Assembly: GCF_028554725.1 (NCBI RefSeq)
Contig: NC_071668.1
Span: forward strand, 49,209,732-49,273,731
DNA length: 64,000 nt
Source of the DNA: Zeugodacus cucurbitae
Taxonomy: Eukaryota > Arthropoda > Insecta > Diptera > Tephritidae
Direction: 5' to 3'
A model generated the notes under the pieces. That model was given only the letters and a program-made list of their open reading frames with translations. It was not told the origin of the DNA and made no database searches. Position 1 is the stretch's first letter. Every line of letters begins with the position of its first letter. Of the stretch, positions 13,658 through 25,710 are shown in pieces. The position numbers were made by a program, and so were the translations under genes.

Positions 13658-13671
13658 TTTATTATAATAAA
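13658..13671. terminator. Palindromic poly(A) signal shared by convergent genes
   Basis: TTTATTATAATAAA is a perfect 14-base palindrome. It gives AATAAA on the plus strand for DCTN6 (22 bases after the stop) and AATAAA on the minus strand for POLR1D (about 41 bases after its stop). The two mature 3' ends would overlap by a few tens of bases. Confidence 0.6.
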
Positions 13672-13703
13672 CAAGCTTATACACATAATTAAAATAAAAT
13701 ATA

Positions 13704-14084
13704 TTATATTACTGCAGCTTTATTATTTGTTTCATTATACGTTTTCACTTCTGCCTCGAATGTGGTAATTGTATGATCGCAAAGTGATTCCAAATCATCT
13801 AAGCCTCTTTTTAAAATATCAATAGCTCTGTTTTGATTTGATTGTATGCGGAAATGCATTTTGCTTTCGGTGGGATGAGGTATAGTATAACCGCAAAAAT
13901 CCACATCCGGATAGCGGCTAATGATGGTTTTCAAAGCATTACCTAAAGTATGGCCTTCATTTTGGAACACAAACGTGCGTGAACCCTCGCCGCTATTTTC
14001 ATCGCCAGCAACCTGTAAAACAGAATTAAGTTTTATTTTATACAAAGAAATTGTAATAGTACATACCTCTGCTAAAGCACCCAT
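13704..14084 (-). CDS. POLR1D: RNA polymerases I and III subunit RPAC2 (AC19)
   Basis: This is the small alpha-like subunit shared by RNA polymerases I and III, which pairs with AC40 in the assembly platform. A six-codon first exon (14067-14084, MGALAE) is joined over a 54-base intron with clean GT/AG ends to the main exon (13704-14012), giving 108 residues. The core contains EGHTLGNALKTIISRYPDVDF and GYTIPHPTESKMHFRIQ, the hallmark of the RPB11/AC19 dimerisation fold. Reading through the intron adds unrelated hydrophobic residues, which supports splicing. It shares a divergent promoter region with GTF3C5 and corresponds, from memory, to a gene of the Drosophila 37C lethal cluster. Confidence 0.9.
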   Translation of the reverse strand: MGALAEVCTITISLYKIKLNSVLQVAGDENSGEGSRTFVFQNEGHTLGNALKTIISRYPDVDFCGYTIPHPTESKMHFRIQSNQNRAIDILKRGLDDLESLCDHTITTFEAEVKTYNETNNKAAVI

Positions 14085-14510
14085 ATTTATTTTATTTTTA
14101 TTAAATAGTTGGGATTACACGAGGACTCTCAAACAAGCTGAGACCACAAATAAATATAATTTTTGATATTTCGATCTCTAGCTATTTATCGATACTTTAG
14201 ACTTATATGGCAATTCCACGTGTACACAAACCTCAATATGAAATAATTATTAGGGTAGTCATAGTTTCAAATTCTTATATATTAAAATTTTGTATTATAT
14301 ACAAAAAAAATAAAATAATTGTTTAATACATTTTTTAAATGTTTAATATCTATATAATTAACTATTTAGAGTCATTGGTGTTAATTTGTGGAATTATCGA
14401 TAAGCGAAAGTTAGTATACTCGATAGCAAATTTAATATATCTAAATTTGTAAACAGTTGAAACTATTATCTTTATATAAGCATGTAAACAAAATATTTCT
14501 TACTGCAAAA
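14085..14510. promoter_or_regulatory. Divergent promoter of POLR1D and GTF3C5 with two DRE sites
   Basis: The 426-base gap between the two start codons contains two perfect TATCGATA motifs (14187-14194 and 14395-14402), one near each gene. TATCGATA is the Drosophila DNA-replication-related element bound by DREF and overlapping BEAF-32 sites, typical of housekeeping promoters and domain borders. No convincing TATA box is placed near either start. Activity is inferred. Confidence 0.65.
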
Positions 14511-16923
14511 ATGACTACGAAACAAGTAAACTTTTCTTCCAACAAGGAATTAGAGATAATTGAATACCCAGCCAAAGTGGTCAATGAGGATAAAATGTTA
14601 GAGACGCTCGGGGGTATAATTAATATCTCCCAGGTGAGTGCTTAAACATATAAGGCTATCAAAAAAGTGATGTCTAGTTATTAATCCATTTTGGAGTGTC
14701 CTAATAATGTTTGCTCCTTGATAGTCTTTGGGATGTGAACAGAAACGTTTAGAACTACGGTTTCATCCGAAGAATCCTTATAACAAAGTAGTAGGCGGCG
14801 ATGCTGTTCAAGGCGCTGGTTTGCTAATTTCGGTGAAGGTACGACGCTCCAAAAAGAATCGTAGTATACCCGCCGAATATCGTTTGTGCATACTTGGACA
14901 CTGTAAACGAACTTTTACTTTTAATAGTAAGTATAAAGTACATATTCGTATTATTTTCAACAATTAAAGCAGTTTAATGATATTAATTTCATATTCATAA
15001 AATTTGTAATACTAATAAGTGATATGGCTACATACATAAATATAGTATTATTATTTCATATTTATACTTATAGGTTTATGTGATTTTCAATTTCTGCCTT
15101 TGTACAAGAAGCCAAATGGTTCAACATTAATGTTTAATTTATCAAGCCTAATTCCTAAAGCTGTCACGGATACAGATTATTTTGCGTAAGTAGAAATCAA
15201 TTCTATATTTTTTTTAAATATGCATTAAAAATATCCTACCATCCGCAGACAAACAGATTTGCCTTTAGTGAGTTTACCACAAATATTTGCACGTGTCGAC
15301 ACTACGAATTCGACTATATTTCGTGGTGATCAACAAGATGACGGGCAACATGATGTCCTGGGTGTGATACAGAAATCTACTTATGACAGTCGCGACATAG
15401 TACCGTTTAGTATGACAGACGTTTTTCCAGAGCGTCCAGATTTACAAACTGTTAAACGGATGCGTATCAAATATGTATCTGATGAACAACTACAAAAAGT
15501 CAAAAGTGTAAGTACACATGAAGGCATAATATTATGGCTTTGCCTGTGAAGTTAATAGCCGTTAATTAATTGTAAAATGTATAGGTTTAGTAAAAAGGTA
15601 ATCGTGATATTCAAATTTGCATATCAGCGTGTTGAATCGGAAGCTGGCAGTAGAAAATATAGTTGTCCTATTTACAAGTTGTGTAATAGAGTCAGAGGAA
15701 AATTAATATTCATTGGAAATGATGGAACTCTATTTGGTCAAACATTAAAAACTTTTTACAATTTAGTTTTTAGTATTGATAAAATTATTTATGTTTTCGT
15801 TCACATTCCCTATTTAATGTAATATATAATATAATATTAATTTTTCTATTTTGAAATATTTAATAAGAGCTAAAATCTAGAATTTGTTTTCTATGTACAT
15901 ATAGAATCACACAAATTCAACCATTCCAATGTCAAACTTAGCAATTTACCTTTATCTTTTGTGTTTATTATCTGTTCTAATTATCTCTTACAATTTGATG
16001 AGCTGTCAAAAGCGAACTATTTGACTTTTTTTCGTTGTTCTTTAAATATGTGTTTGCAGTTATTTGAAGAATGCCCCATTTGGACACGTATAGCGCTGCT
16101 ATACGAATCTGGTGTATCTCATGAAAAACTAAAATGCATCGTACCATCCTTGTCGTATTACTTTTCGACTGGACCGTGGCGTACTCTATACGTTCGTTAT
16201 GGCTATGATCCGCGTAAGGATTTCAAGAGTCGTTATTACCAAACATTCGACTATCGTCTACGTTTTCGTTCTGGCATGTCCGAATTCGTAAGTATGTTTT
16301 CCATAAAAGATAAATGTCGTCAATATGCACATAATAATGAAATAAAACGCTTATGTCTATTAAGGTAGCTAACAGAAAGGATCAACTGAAAAAGCAAAAT
16401 GAGAGTCCCTACGAACTTAGTGAACTGGTACAAGATATAAATTATCCATATTTCGAGGAAAAGAAATTACCACGCTCTAGGCAATGCATTTTAAGAGTAA
16501 GCGATTTAAGTTTATTATTGTATATATATGCACTGTTACATGCTCTTAATTACATATTTAGTATTGTGATATACATATGCCGAAAATTCAAGAGATGATC
16601 GAGAAAATACCGTCGCCGCGTACTGGTGCAATATGTAATGAGAAAACTGGCTGGCTACCGGCAGGATTTGACATGCAAGTGCGTCAAATAATGAGTAATT
16701 GCATTAAAGAACTGTTACGAAATCATTACCGTAAAGGACAGATACATGCTGAATTGGATTCGGTAGATAATGAGGTGCGTTACAAAATAGTTTATTCTCA
16801 ATTATTTTAAATTTAATGTTTTTTCGTTTGTAGGAAGATGCAGACGCTGAAGGTGATGTTACGTTTGAAGAAGAGGACAATTTGGAAAATAGCGAGCTCG
16901 GTAGAGAAATTTTTGAGGAGTAA
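14511..16923 (+). CDS. GTF3C5: General transcription factor 3C polypeptide 5 (TFIIIC subunit; l(2)37Cd homologue)
   Basis: This is a TFIIIC subunit that contacts tRNA-gene A boxes and recruits Pol III factors. Eight exons were read: 14511-14633, 14725-14926, 15074-15185, 15249-15507, 16060-16287, 16365-16496, 16562-16774, 16834-16923. All have GT/AG ends and compatible phases, giving 452 residues. An in-frame ATG lies upstream, but the start MTTKQVNFSS is preferred because it sits just before conserved sequence (IIEYPAKVVNEDKMLETLGG). The middle holds the family words LELRFHPKNPYNKVV, CPIWTRIALLYESGV and GPWRTLYVRYGYDPRKD. The C-terminus is strongly acidic (EDADAEGDVTFEEEDN), as in other members. 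AATAAA lies at 16952-16957. The gene diverges from POLR1D and converges with AsnRS. Confidence 0.88.
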
Positions 16924-17036
16924 ATCACGTTACATGTATTTTCTAAATGCAAATAAATGAATACTTTTAAACATATTGTTTATTCAAATGCAAGCTTTAC
17001 TATGTGTTTTTATTCGCATAATGAACGTCGAGTCAT

Positions 17037-19030
17037 TTAAGGTGTGCAACGGTCAAGGAAACGTGGATACAAACAAACTTCGCGAATATGATAGCGATTG
17101 AGTAGCCAGCAAAGGAAACGTTCCAGGCCGAGACCGTAACCACCATGTGGTTGAGTGCCATATTTACGTTGATCTGTATACCAATAATATGGAGTTGGGT
17201 CAATGCCCTCGCGTTCATAACCTTCAAGCAGCTCGTCCAAGTCGGGTGTCCTCATGGAACCGCCAACAATCTCACCAACATTTGGCAAGAGTACATCGAC
17301 ACTCTCAGTCAAACTGCGGTCTTCGGGACATCTCGCCATATAGAAAGATTTTATAGCGAGCGGAAAGCGGCATAACATAATTGGTTCATTTATGGTATCG
17401 GTCATTTTACGTTCTGGCGCCTCTGGTATATCCTATGTAAAATTAATGATTTAAAATCACTAAATATTTAACACAAAAAAAGTATACAATGATCGCATAC
17501 CTCACCAAATTCATAGAAAGTACCATCGTCTTTAGTTACATTGTTCTCCTTTAACCATTTAATGGCATCTCCATAGTCCATGCGACGGAAAGGTTTTTTT
17601 GGAGGCTTAAAGTCTGGGTTGAGTTCATAAACGATTGATCCGAATGGTGATTTTAAAATGCGATCAACAACATCGCAAACTAAATCTTCCAAACGATCCA
17701 ATAATTCATCAAATGTGATGAATGGGCATTCAGCTTCTACGTGTGTGTACTCGGCCAAATGACGACGTGTTCGGCTTTGTTCTGCTCGATAACTCTGTGC
17801 AACAGAAAAAACATCGCCAAGTGCTGGCAGACAAGTCTCCAAATACAACTGAGAGCTTTGAGTTAGGTATGCCTCTTCACTGAAAACATTAATAAGTTAT
17901 TAAATGAAATATGACAATCAAAAATTTTATTGAATAATATAAAATTTCGCAAATACTGTATAAATAGTGACATAATTATTAAGATTAATTAAATTAATTC
18001 AAAACTTACCTGAAATATTGCAATTTAAAAAGTGTTGATCCTCCTTCGACTTGAGTCTGCACCATAGTTGGTGGATTGACTTCATTATAACCGCGATCGA
18101 AGAAATGCGACCGGAAAGCTTGCATGACAACTGAACGAATTTTCAAAATTTTCGAGGTATTTTCACCACGAATCATTATATGGCGATTGTCCAGTTGAAC
18201 ATCGGGATGAGCTTCTTCATTAAGAATACTTTCAGCACCACCAGCTGGTGCCAGACCAATTAATTCCCAATAATCGACGTGCAACTCATGACCGCCTGGT
18301 GCCTAAAACGTCATGGTAAATTAATTGTTTGTATTTCATTTAAAGTTGAACTTATTTTTCCTACCGATTTGCCATCCGGTACCGGCTTCAAAACTCCATA
18401 TAAGAGTACTGAACTCTCAGTACTTAATACGAGTGCTTCGTATGTTTGACATAGCAGATCGGTAAGTACGCATTGCAGAAATCCTGAGCCATCTCTTAAG
18501 GTTATGAAAATTAGTCCTTTACCCTGACGACGCAAACGATGAACCCAACCATAAATCTTAACACGTTCACCGCGATATTCCTCACCGTGGCTTATGCGTA
18601 TTCTACGTGCAGCCGGTAAGCTTGCATCCTCCACGATTTTAATTTTACGTGCATCGTCCAAGTTTTGCAATCGCTTTTCAGCATCTTCGGCTTCCCGTTG
18701 TTGTTTATCGGCATTCTTATGACCTTCGCGTGTGAAAATCTTATGGATTTTCTTCAGTTGCGATTTCGCAGCAACTTCATAAGGGCTCTCAGCCTTTGGG
18801 TCTTTACTATCTACGTATATAGTAGGAAATGGCTCAGCCTTTGCATGACGCATACCTTGCAAAATTGTTTTGAATGGATTTTCTTGTGTGCCATTGCCAT
18901 TTTCATCGCTACCAATTTTTTCAGATGTATATATTCCATCTAATATTGCGAAAAATTTAATTAATTCTTTGTACTAATTTTTGTATTGTATCATACCTTC
19001 GGAAGGAATTTCGGTATTTTCAGTAGCCAT
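17037..19030 (-). CDS. AsnRS: Asparagine--tRNA ligase, cytoplasmic
   Basis: This enzyme charges tRNA-Asn with asparagine in the cytosol (class IIb synthetase). Five minus-strand exons were read: 18997-19030, 18365-18939, 18010-18302, 17501-17879 and 17037-17432. They give 558 residues, close to metazoan NARS1. Residues ~80-130 form the lysine-rich appended domain, followed by the OB-fold anticodon domain (KIYGWVHRLRRQGKGLIFI). Class II motif 2 is YRAEQSRTRRH (~residue 330) and motif 3 is GYGLGLERFLCWL near the C-terminus. The ending YPRFLDRCTP is typical of cytosolic AsnRS and not AspRS. A minus-strand AATAAA lies at 16979-16984, and the 3' end faces GTF3C5. The start shares a 586-base divergent region with DHX16. 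Confidence 0.92.
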
Positions 19031-19616
19031 TGTAAGAAATGCACAATATTGCCTCAGAAAATTATGACTGCAATAAAACCACAGTAGCTAAAACTATGAA
19101 TGTAAACCACCGGACACGTTTCTTATTAGTGCTGCCACCTATTTCAATGAAAAATTCTCAATTATTTGACAAACCATAGGGCCCAGTATGTATTTATACA
19201 TATATGATAAATGAAAAACCTTTAAAAAGTTTAATATTTTAATAATGAAAAACTCACTCTCCACAGTCTTTTGCAAAAGCGTTATCATAAAATAATCCTA
19301 AATGTCTTTAATTTTGATTAATAAACTGCTTTGAAATATCATCATTTAAAAAGAGTTGAAAAATACATGATTTTTCATATATAATTTCTATATTTTAGAG
19401 GCATCTTACATTATCATTGAGTAAAGAAATAATCGATTTATTGTAATTTATCGTATCATCTCTAATAGATAACCTGAGCTATATTTTAAACAAATAATAT
19501 TAGATTTAATACATTTCAACAAATATTATATTTTAAAAAGGAATAAAAGCTCATAATATTAGAAACAACTATTAAATTAATTCGTTATTTAGTTTTGTAA
19601 TTTCAAAGAACCTAAC
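19031..19616. promoter_or_regulatory. Divergent promoter region of AsnRS and DHX16
   Basis: This AT-rich gap lies between two divergent start codons. At 19129-19140 it has GTGCTGCCACCT, which recurs exactly at 47843-47854 upstream of the amine oxidase. No TATCGATA or clear TATA box was found. Confidence 0.45.
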
Positions 19617-22600
19617 ATGTCAAAACCACACAAGAGAGCTGCTAACTCAAGCTCTGAAGAGTTGGACAGTGAGGAAGAAGACCGTTTGAAAGATCTGAAA
19701 GAACGTGATGAATTTGCTGAGCGACTGAAGAAACGTGATGAGGGCAAAGTGCGAAAGGTATTGGAATCCAGTGCTAGCCGGAAAGCTATCGAAGAAGCTG
19801 CCAAACGTTTGAAGCTTGAACATGAAGATCGGGATAAAATTCTGCCACAACTACGTGTACAATCCCGTCGAAAGTACCTGGAGAAGCGTAAGGAGGATAA
19901 AGTGGCCGAACTTGAGGCAGATATTTTGGATGACGAATATTTGTTTGATGACAAAATGTAAGTTTTAAAATTGCTTTGAAAAAAACTTTAAACAATGAAT
20001 GCATTTTAGCTTGACTGCAAGAGAACGAGAGGAAAGGGAATACAAGAAGCAGTTGTTACAAATAGCAAAAGAACATGAAAAGGCGCGTGAACTGGAGCGC
20101 ATTCAGCGATATCGAATACCACAAAACTTAAAAAAGGGTGAAAAAGGTAAACTATTCGTTGAAATATATATATATGCAAGTTTTAATATTTCTAATTTTA
20201 TTTTAAGAGGAATATGTTGAAGTTGATGAGTTGGAAAAACAACCCAATTCGGAACAGAAAAAATGGGAAGCTGAACAGTTAGCATCCGCGCGTTTCCAAT
20301 TCGGTTCCAAAGATGCAAAATCGAAAGAGGAATATGAACTTTTACTGGAAGATCAAATTGAGTTCATACAAGCGCTCACAATGGATGGTTCCAAAGAAGA
20401 TTCTTCAAAAAAACCAGAAATTTCTGAGGCAGAACGAAAGCGTATGACAATAGAAGAAACACAAAAATCCTTACCAGTCTATCCATTTAAAGATGATTTA
20501 ATAGAAGCTGTGAAAGAGCATCAGGTATACATTTTTTTCGCCAAAATATAAAAGTTACTATAATAATAATTAAATTTTGTAATATACTTTTTTTGTTATA
20601 GATTCTAATTATAGAGGGAGAAACTGGTTCCGGCAAAACAACGCAAATTCCACAGTACTTGGTCGAAGCGGGCTTTACCAAGGACAACAAGAAAATTGGT
20701 TGCACGCAGCCTAGACGTGTTGCCGCTATGTCTGTCGCAGCACGTGTTGCTGAAGAAATGGGTGTAAAATTAGGAAATGAAGTTGGCTATAGCATTCGTT
20801 TCGAAGATTGCACTTCAGGTATATATGCTATGCTTCTAATTGAATTTAATTTTCCCCTTTTGAAACATTTTTCTAAGCAGAACGTACTGTATTAAAGTAC
20901 ATGACTGATGGTACTTTACACAGAGAGTTCTTATCAGAACCGGATCTGGCGTCTTACAGTGTAATGATTATTGACGAAGCCCACGAACGTACTTTGCATA
21001 CAGATATATTGTTCGGACTTGTAAAGGATATAGCACGCTTTCGACCAGAACTGAAGCTACTTATATCCAGCGCAACATTAGATGCTGATAAATTTTCAAA
21101 ATTTTTCGACGATGCGCCGATATTTCGTATACCAGGACGTCGTTATCCGGTAAAATATTTGTTAATTTCAAAAATTTATTTCTCATTTTAATTGATTGAA
21201 ATGATTCTCTATTTTAAGGTGGATATATTTTATACGAAAGCCCCAGAAGCCGATTACATTGATGCATGTTGCGTCTCAGTTCTACAAATACATGCTACAC
21301 AGCCTCTTGGTGATATATTGGTATTTCTGACGGGGCAAGATGAGATAGAAACATGTCAGGAAGTTTTACAGGACCGTGTTAAACGACTGGGTTCGAAGAT
21401 ACGTGAACTTGTTATCATACCGGTTTATGCAAATTTGCCAAGTGACATGCAGGCCAAGATTTTCGAACCTACACCACCCAATGCCAGAAAGGTTGTATTG
21501 GCAACAAATATAGCGGAGACTTCGCTAACAATTGACAATATAATTTACGTAATAGACCCTGGTTTCGCCAAGCAAAACAATTTCAATTCTCGAACTGGCA
21601 TGGAATCTTTAATGGTTGTGCCAATATCAAAGGCCTCAGCGAATCAACGAGCCGGTCGTGCTGGACGTACAGCACCAGGAAAGTGCTTCCGGCTTTATAC
21701 TGCTTGGGCATATAAACATGAGCTAGAGGATAACACTGTACCTGAGATACAGCGGATTAATCTTGGCAATGCCGTGCTTATGCTGAAAGCACTCGGTATA
21801 AATGATCTCATACACTTTGACTTCTTAGATCCGCCACCACACGAAACGCTTGTGCTGGCTTTGGAACAGCTTTATGCATTGGGTGCGTTAAATCATCATG
21901 GGGAATTGACAAAGTTGGGTAGACGCATGGCAGAGTTTCCAGTTGATCCCATGATGGGCAAGATGCTATTAGCAAGTGAAAAGTATGTACATATACATAT
22001 CCATATAATAAAATAGTTTGTATTATTAGTGTAATCAATACATTTTTGCAGGTACAAATGCTCCGAAGAACTGGTATCTATTGCAGCGATGCTTTCAGTG
22101 AATAGTGCAATATTCTACCGACCAAAAGATAAAATTATACATGCGGATACAGCTAGAAAGAATTTCAACCACATGCACGGTGATCATTTGAGTTTGCTGC
22201 AGGTTTACAATCAGTGGCTTGATACCGATTATAGCACGCAGTGGTGTTATGAGAACTTTATACAGTACAGATCTATGAAAAGAGCACGTGATGTGCGTGA
22301 GCAACTGGTAGGTTTGATGCAACGCGTAGAAATCGATATGGTCTCATGCATGCCTGAAACAATGAATGTAAGAAAGGCCGTTACAGCTGGATATTTTTAT
22401 CATGTTGCAAAATTATCGAAAAGTGGAAATTATAAAACTATTAAACACAATCAAACGGTGCTGATTCATCCCAACTCATCGCTTTTTGAAGAGCTGCCTA
22501 GATGGGTACTATACCATGAACTCGTATTTACCACCAAGGAGTATATGCGTCAAGTGATCGAAATTGATAGCAAGTGGCTGTTAGAAGTGGCGCCACACTA

Positions 22601-22676
22601 CTATAAAGCTAAAGAACTTGAAGATTCTACTAATAAAAAAATGCCAAAAGTCACAGGACGTGCGGTGATGACTTGA
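19617..22676 (+). CDS. DHX16: Pre-mRNA-splicing DEAH-box helicase DHX16/Prp2 (l(2)37Cb homologue)
   Basis: This is the DEAH-box ATPase that activates the spliceosome before the first splicing step. Seven exons were read: 19617-19957, 20010-20146, 20208-20524, 20602-20818, 20881-21149, 21219-21982 and 22052-22676. All phases fit, giving 889 residues. Residues 1-250 are charged and coiled-coil-like. Helicase motif I is GETGSGKT (271-278), motif II DEAH (369-372), then SSATL, and motif VI QRAGRAGR (570-577). The helicase-associated and OB-fold regions end LLEVAPHYYKAKELEDSTNK. The N-terminus is shorter than the human protein because it lacks the leading PWI-like region, as I recall for flies. 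Introns are very short (51-75 bases). AATAAA is at 22733-22738. Confidence 0.95.
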
Positions 22677-22738
22677 GACTCTACGGGTTAACCTACCTTA
22701 AGCTGCTTCGACTGCATTGCCTTTCATTTTTAAATAAA

Positions 22739-23137
22739 ACTTATTTAAAGACTTTGGTGATCGTGTCATACATGATCGGCTCGAAATGTATTTGTATATA
22801 GCATGATGACATTTCAAACATCCAGATATATTTACTATGTACATAAATAAAAAATGATCTATTTAATACATATGTACTCTGTGTATTATTTGATTTCCTC
22901 ATGTTAAATAGTCCTACTTACGCGATTGTCTTATCAAAGTGACTCGATAGCTAAGTAGTACAAGTATTCAAATGGATTCTGGTCTGAATTATCAGCTAAA
23001 TATAATTTTCGATAATATTTGTTGCGATAGTGGTGAGCGCTGTGAACTTCTTTAAGATATTTATTTCATAATTTTTTGGGCTTTGAGTATTGTTCGCTGA
23101 TCCTTACAGATTTAACAATAACTCTATGTATGTATGT
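22739..23137. other. Spacer between DHX16 and an RTE-like insertion
   Basis: AT-rich DNA with no coding signal. It begins just after the DHX16 poly(A) signal and ends at the 3' boundary of the retrotransposon on the minus strand. Confidence 0.5.
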
Positions 23138-25606
23138 GATTGGCGTTGCAACCGTTTAGCCGGTTATAGCCGAATCGACGATAGTGCGCCACCTCTCTCT
23201 CTCCTTCGCAGTTCGGCGCCAGTTGGAGATCCCAAGTGTAACCAGGTCGCTCTCCACCTGGTCCCTCCAACGGAGTGGAGGCCTTCCCCTTCCTCGGCTT
23301 CCTCCGGCGGGTACTGCATCGAACACTTTCAGGGCTGGAGTGTTTTCGTCCATTCGGACAACATGACCTAGCCAGCGTAGCCGCTGTCTTTTTATTCGCT
23401 GAACTATGTCAATGTCGTCGTATAACTCGTACAGCTCATCGTTCCATCGTCTGCGGTATTCGCCGTTGCCAATGTTCTGAGGACCATAAATCTTACGCAA
23501 AATTTTCCTCTCGAAAACTCCTAGTGTCGTCTCATCTGATGTTGACATCGTCCAAGCTTCTGCACCGTAAAGCAGGACGGGAATGATAAGCGACTTGTAG
23601 AGCTTGATTTTGGTTCGTCGAGAGAGGACTTTACTGTTCAATTGCCTACTCAGTCCAAAGTAGCACCTGTTGGCAAGAGTTATTCTGCGCTGGATTTCGA
23701 GGCTGACATTGTTCGTGTTGTTGATGCTGGTTCCCAGGTATACGAAATTATCTACGACCTCGAAGTTATGACTGTCAACAGTGACGTGGGAGCCAAGACG
23801 CGAATGCGCCGACTGTTTGTTTGATGACAGGAGATATTTCGTCTTGTCCTCATTCACCTCCAGACCCATTCGCTTCGCCTCCTTATCCATGCGGGAAAAA
23901 GCAGAACAAACGGCGCGGTTGTTGCTTCCGATGATATCAATATCATCGGCGTACGCCAGGAGCTGTACACTCTTGTAGAAGATTGTACCTTCTCGGTTTA
24001 GCTCTGCAGCTCTTATAATTTTTTCCAGCATCAGGTTAAAGAAGTCGCACGATAGTGAGTCACCCTGTCTGAAACCTCGTTTGGTATCGAACGGCTCGGA
24101 GAGGTCCTTCCCAATCATGACGGAGCTTTTGGTGTTGCTCAACGTCAATTAACACAGCCGTATTAGTTTTGCGGGGATACCAAATTCAGATATCGCGGCG
24201 TAAAGGCAACTCCTTTTCGTGCTGTCGAAAGCAGCTTTAAAATCGACAAAAAGGTGGTGTGTGTCGATCCTCTTTTCACGGGTCTTCTCCAAGATTTGGC
24301 GCATGGTGAATATCTGGTCCATGGTGGATTTTCCAGGTCTAAAGCCACACTGATAAGGTCCAATCAGTTCGTTGACGGTGGGCTTTAGTCTTTCACACAG
24401 TACGCTCGATAGAACCTTATAGGCGATATTTAGGAGGCTTATCCCACGGTAATTGGCACAGTTTGTGGGATCCCCCTTTTTATGGATTGGGCAGAGCACA
24501 CTGAGATTCCAATCGTCAGGCATGCTTTCTTCCGACCGTATTTTGCAAAGAAGCTGATGCATGCACCTTATCAGTTCTTCGCCGCCGTATTTGAATAGTT
24601 CTGCCGGTAATCTATCGGCCCCCGCTGCTTTGTTGTTCTTCAAGCGGGTAATTGCTATTCGAATTTCTTCATGGTCGGGTAATGGAACATCTGTTCCATC
24701 GTCATCGATTGGGGGATCGGGTTCGCCAACTCCTGGTGTTGTACTCTCACTGCCATTCAGCAGGTCGGAGAAGTGTTCCCTCCATAATCCCAGTATGCCC
24801 TGGACATCGGTTACCAGATTACCACCTTGGTCTCTACATGAGGATGCTCCGGTCTTGAAACCTTCGTTGCTTCATTTTTTCATAAAATTTTCGAGCATTC
24901 CCTCTGTCTGCCAGCTTCTCAAGCTCTTCGTACTCACGCATTTCGGCCTCTTTCTTTTTTTGTCTGCAGATGCGTCTCGCTTCCCTCTTCAGCTCTCGGT
25001 ATCTATCCCATCCCGCACGTGTTGTGGTCGTTTGCAACGTTGCGAGGTAGGCAGTCTGTTTTCTCTCCGCTGCGAGACGGCACTCCTCATCGTACCAGCT
25101 TGGTTTTTGTCGTTGCCGAAAACCAATTGTTTCGGCTGCAGCGGTACGCAGTGAGTTTGAGATGCCGTTTCACAGTTCCCTTATACCGAGATGCTGGTGA
25201 GTGCTCTCAGAGAGCAGGAGAGCAAGTCGAGTAGAGTATTTCGTGGCTGTCTGTTGCGATTGCAGCTTTTCGACGTCGAACCTTCCTTGTGTTTGTTGAC
25301 GGGCATTCTTTGCTGCACAGAGGCGGGTGCGTATCTTCGCTGCGACCAGATAATGGTCCGAGTCTATATTTGGTCCTCGGAGCGTACGCACGTCTAAAAC
25401 ACACGAGACATGTCTTCCGTCTATCACAACGTGATCGATTTGGTTACGCGTGTTTCGATCAGGAGACAGCCAAGTAGCTTGATGTATTTTCTTATGCTGA
25501 AATCTGGTACTACAGACGACCATATTTCGGGCCCCAGCGAAGTCGATCAGCCGTTTCTGGCCACTCCCAAGTGAATGACAATCAAAAACTTTCCTCACTT
25601 GCGTGA
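23138..25606 (-). mobile_element. RTE-like non-LTR retrotransposon, internally deleted (copy 2)
   Basis: A minus-strand copy of the family that is nearly full length at 53165-56139. From its 5' side it has a short 5' UTR, the C-terminal part of an AP-like endonuclease (DFAGARNMVVCSTRFQHKK), a linker, and a largely open reverse transcriptase. The RT shows FRPGKSTMDQIF, FVDFKAAFDS, GFRQGDSLSCDFF and the catalytic YADDIDIIG, then a C-terminal domain with LRWLGHVVRMDENTPALK and GGSRGRGRPPLRW. About 750 bases of 5' UTR and endonuclease are deleted near 25555. The RT frame has one clear nonsense codon (TAA at about 24147-24149, where copy 1 has AAG) and frameshifts in the linker. The RTE-clade placement is by remembered motif style. 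Confidence 0.85.
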
Positions 25607-25710
25607 ACTTCTACACATGATCCCATCCTCCAACTTCTACACATGATTCCATCCTCCAACTTCTACACATGATTCCATCCTCCAACTTCTACACATGATC
25701 CCATCCTCCA
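25607..25710 (-). repeat. Four 26-bp tandem units at the 5' end of RTE-like copy 2
   Basis: Four head-to-tail units of 26 bases (25607-25632, 25633-25658, 25659-25684, 25685-25710), each starting ACTTCTACACATGAT on the plus strand, differ at only one position (C/T). One unit is present at the 5' end of copy 1 (53165-53190), and a partial one ends copy 4 (near 50872-50896). The array therefore belongs to the element's 5' UTR and is not host DNA. Confidence 0.85.

Noticed and set aside
24561..25154. Long plus-strand open frame of 197 codons
   Set aside because: It is the antisense shadow of the RTE-like element on the minus strand.
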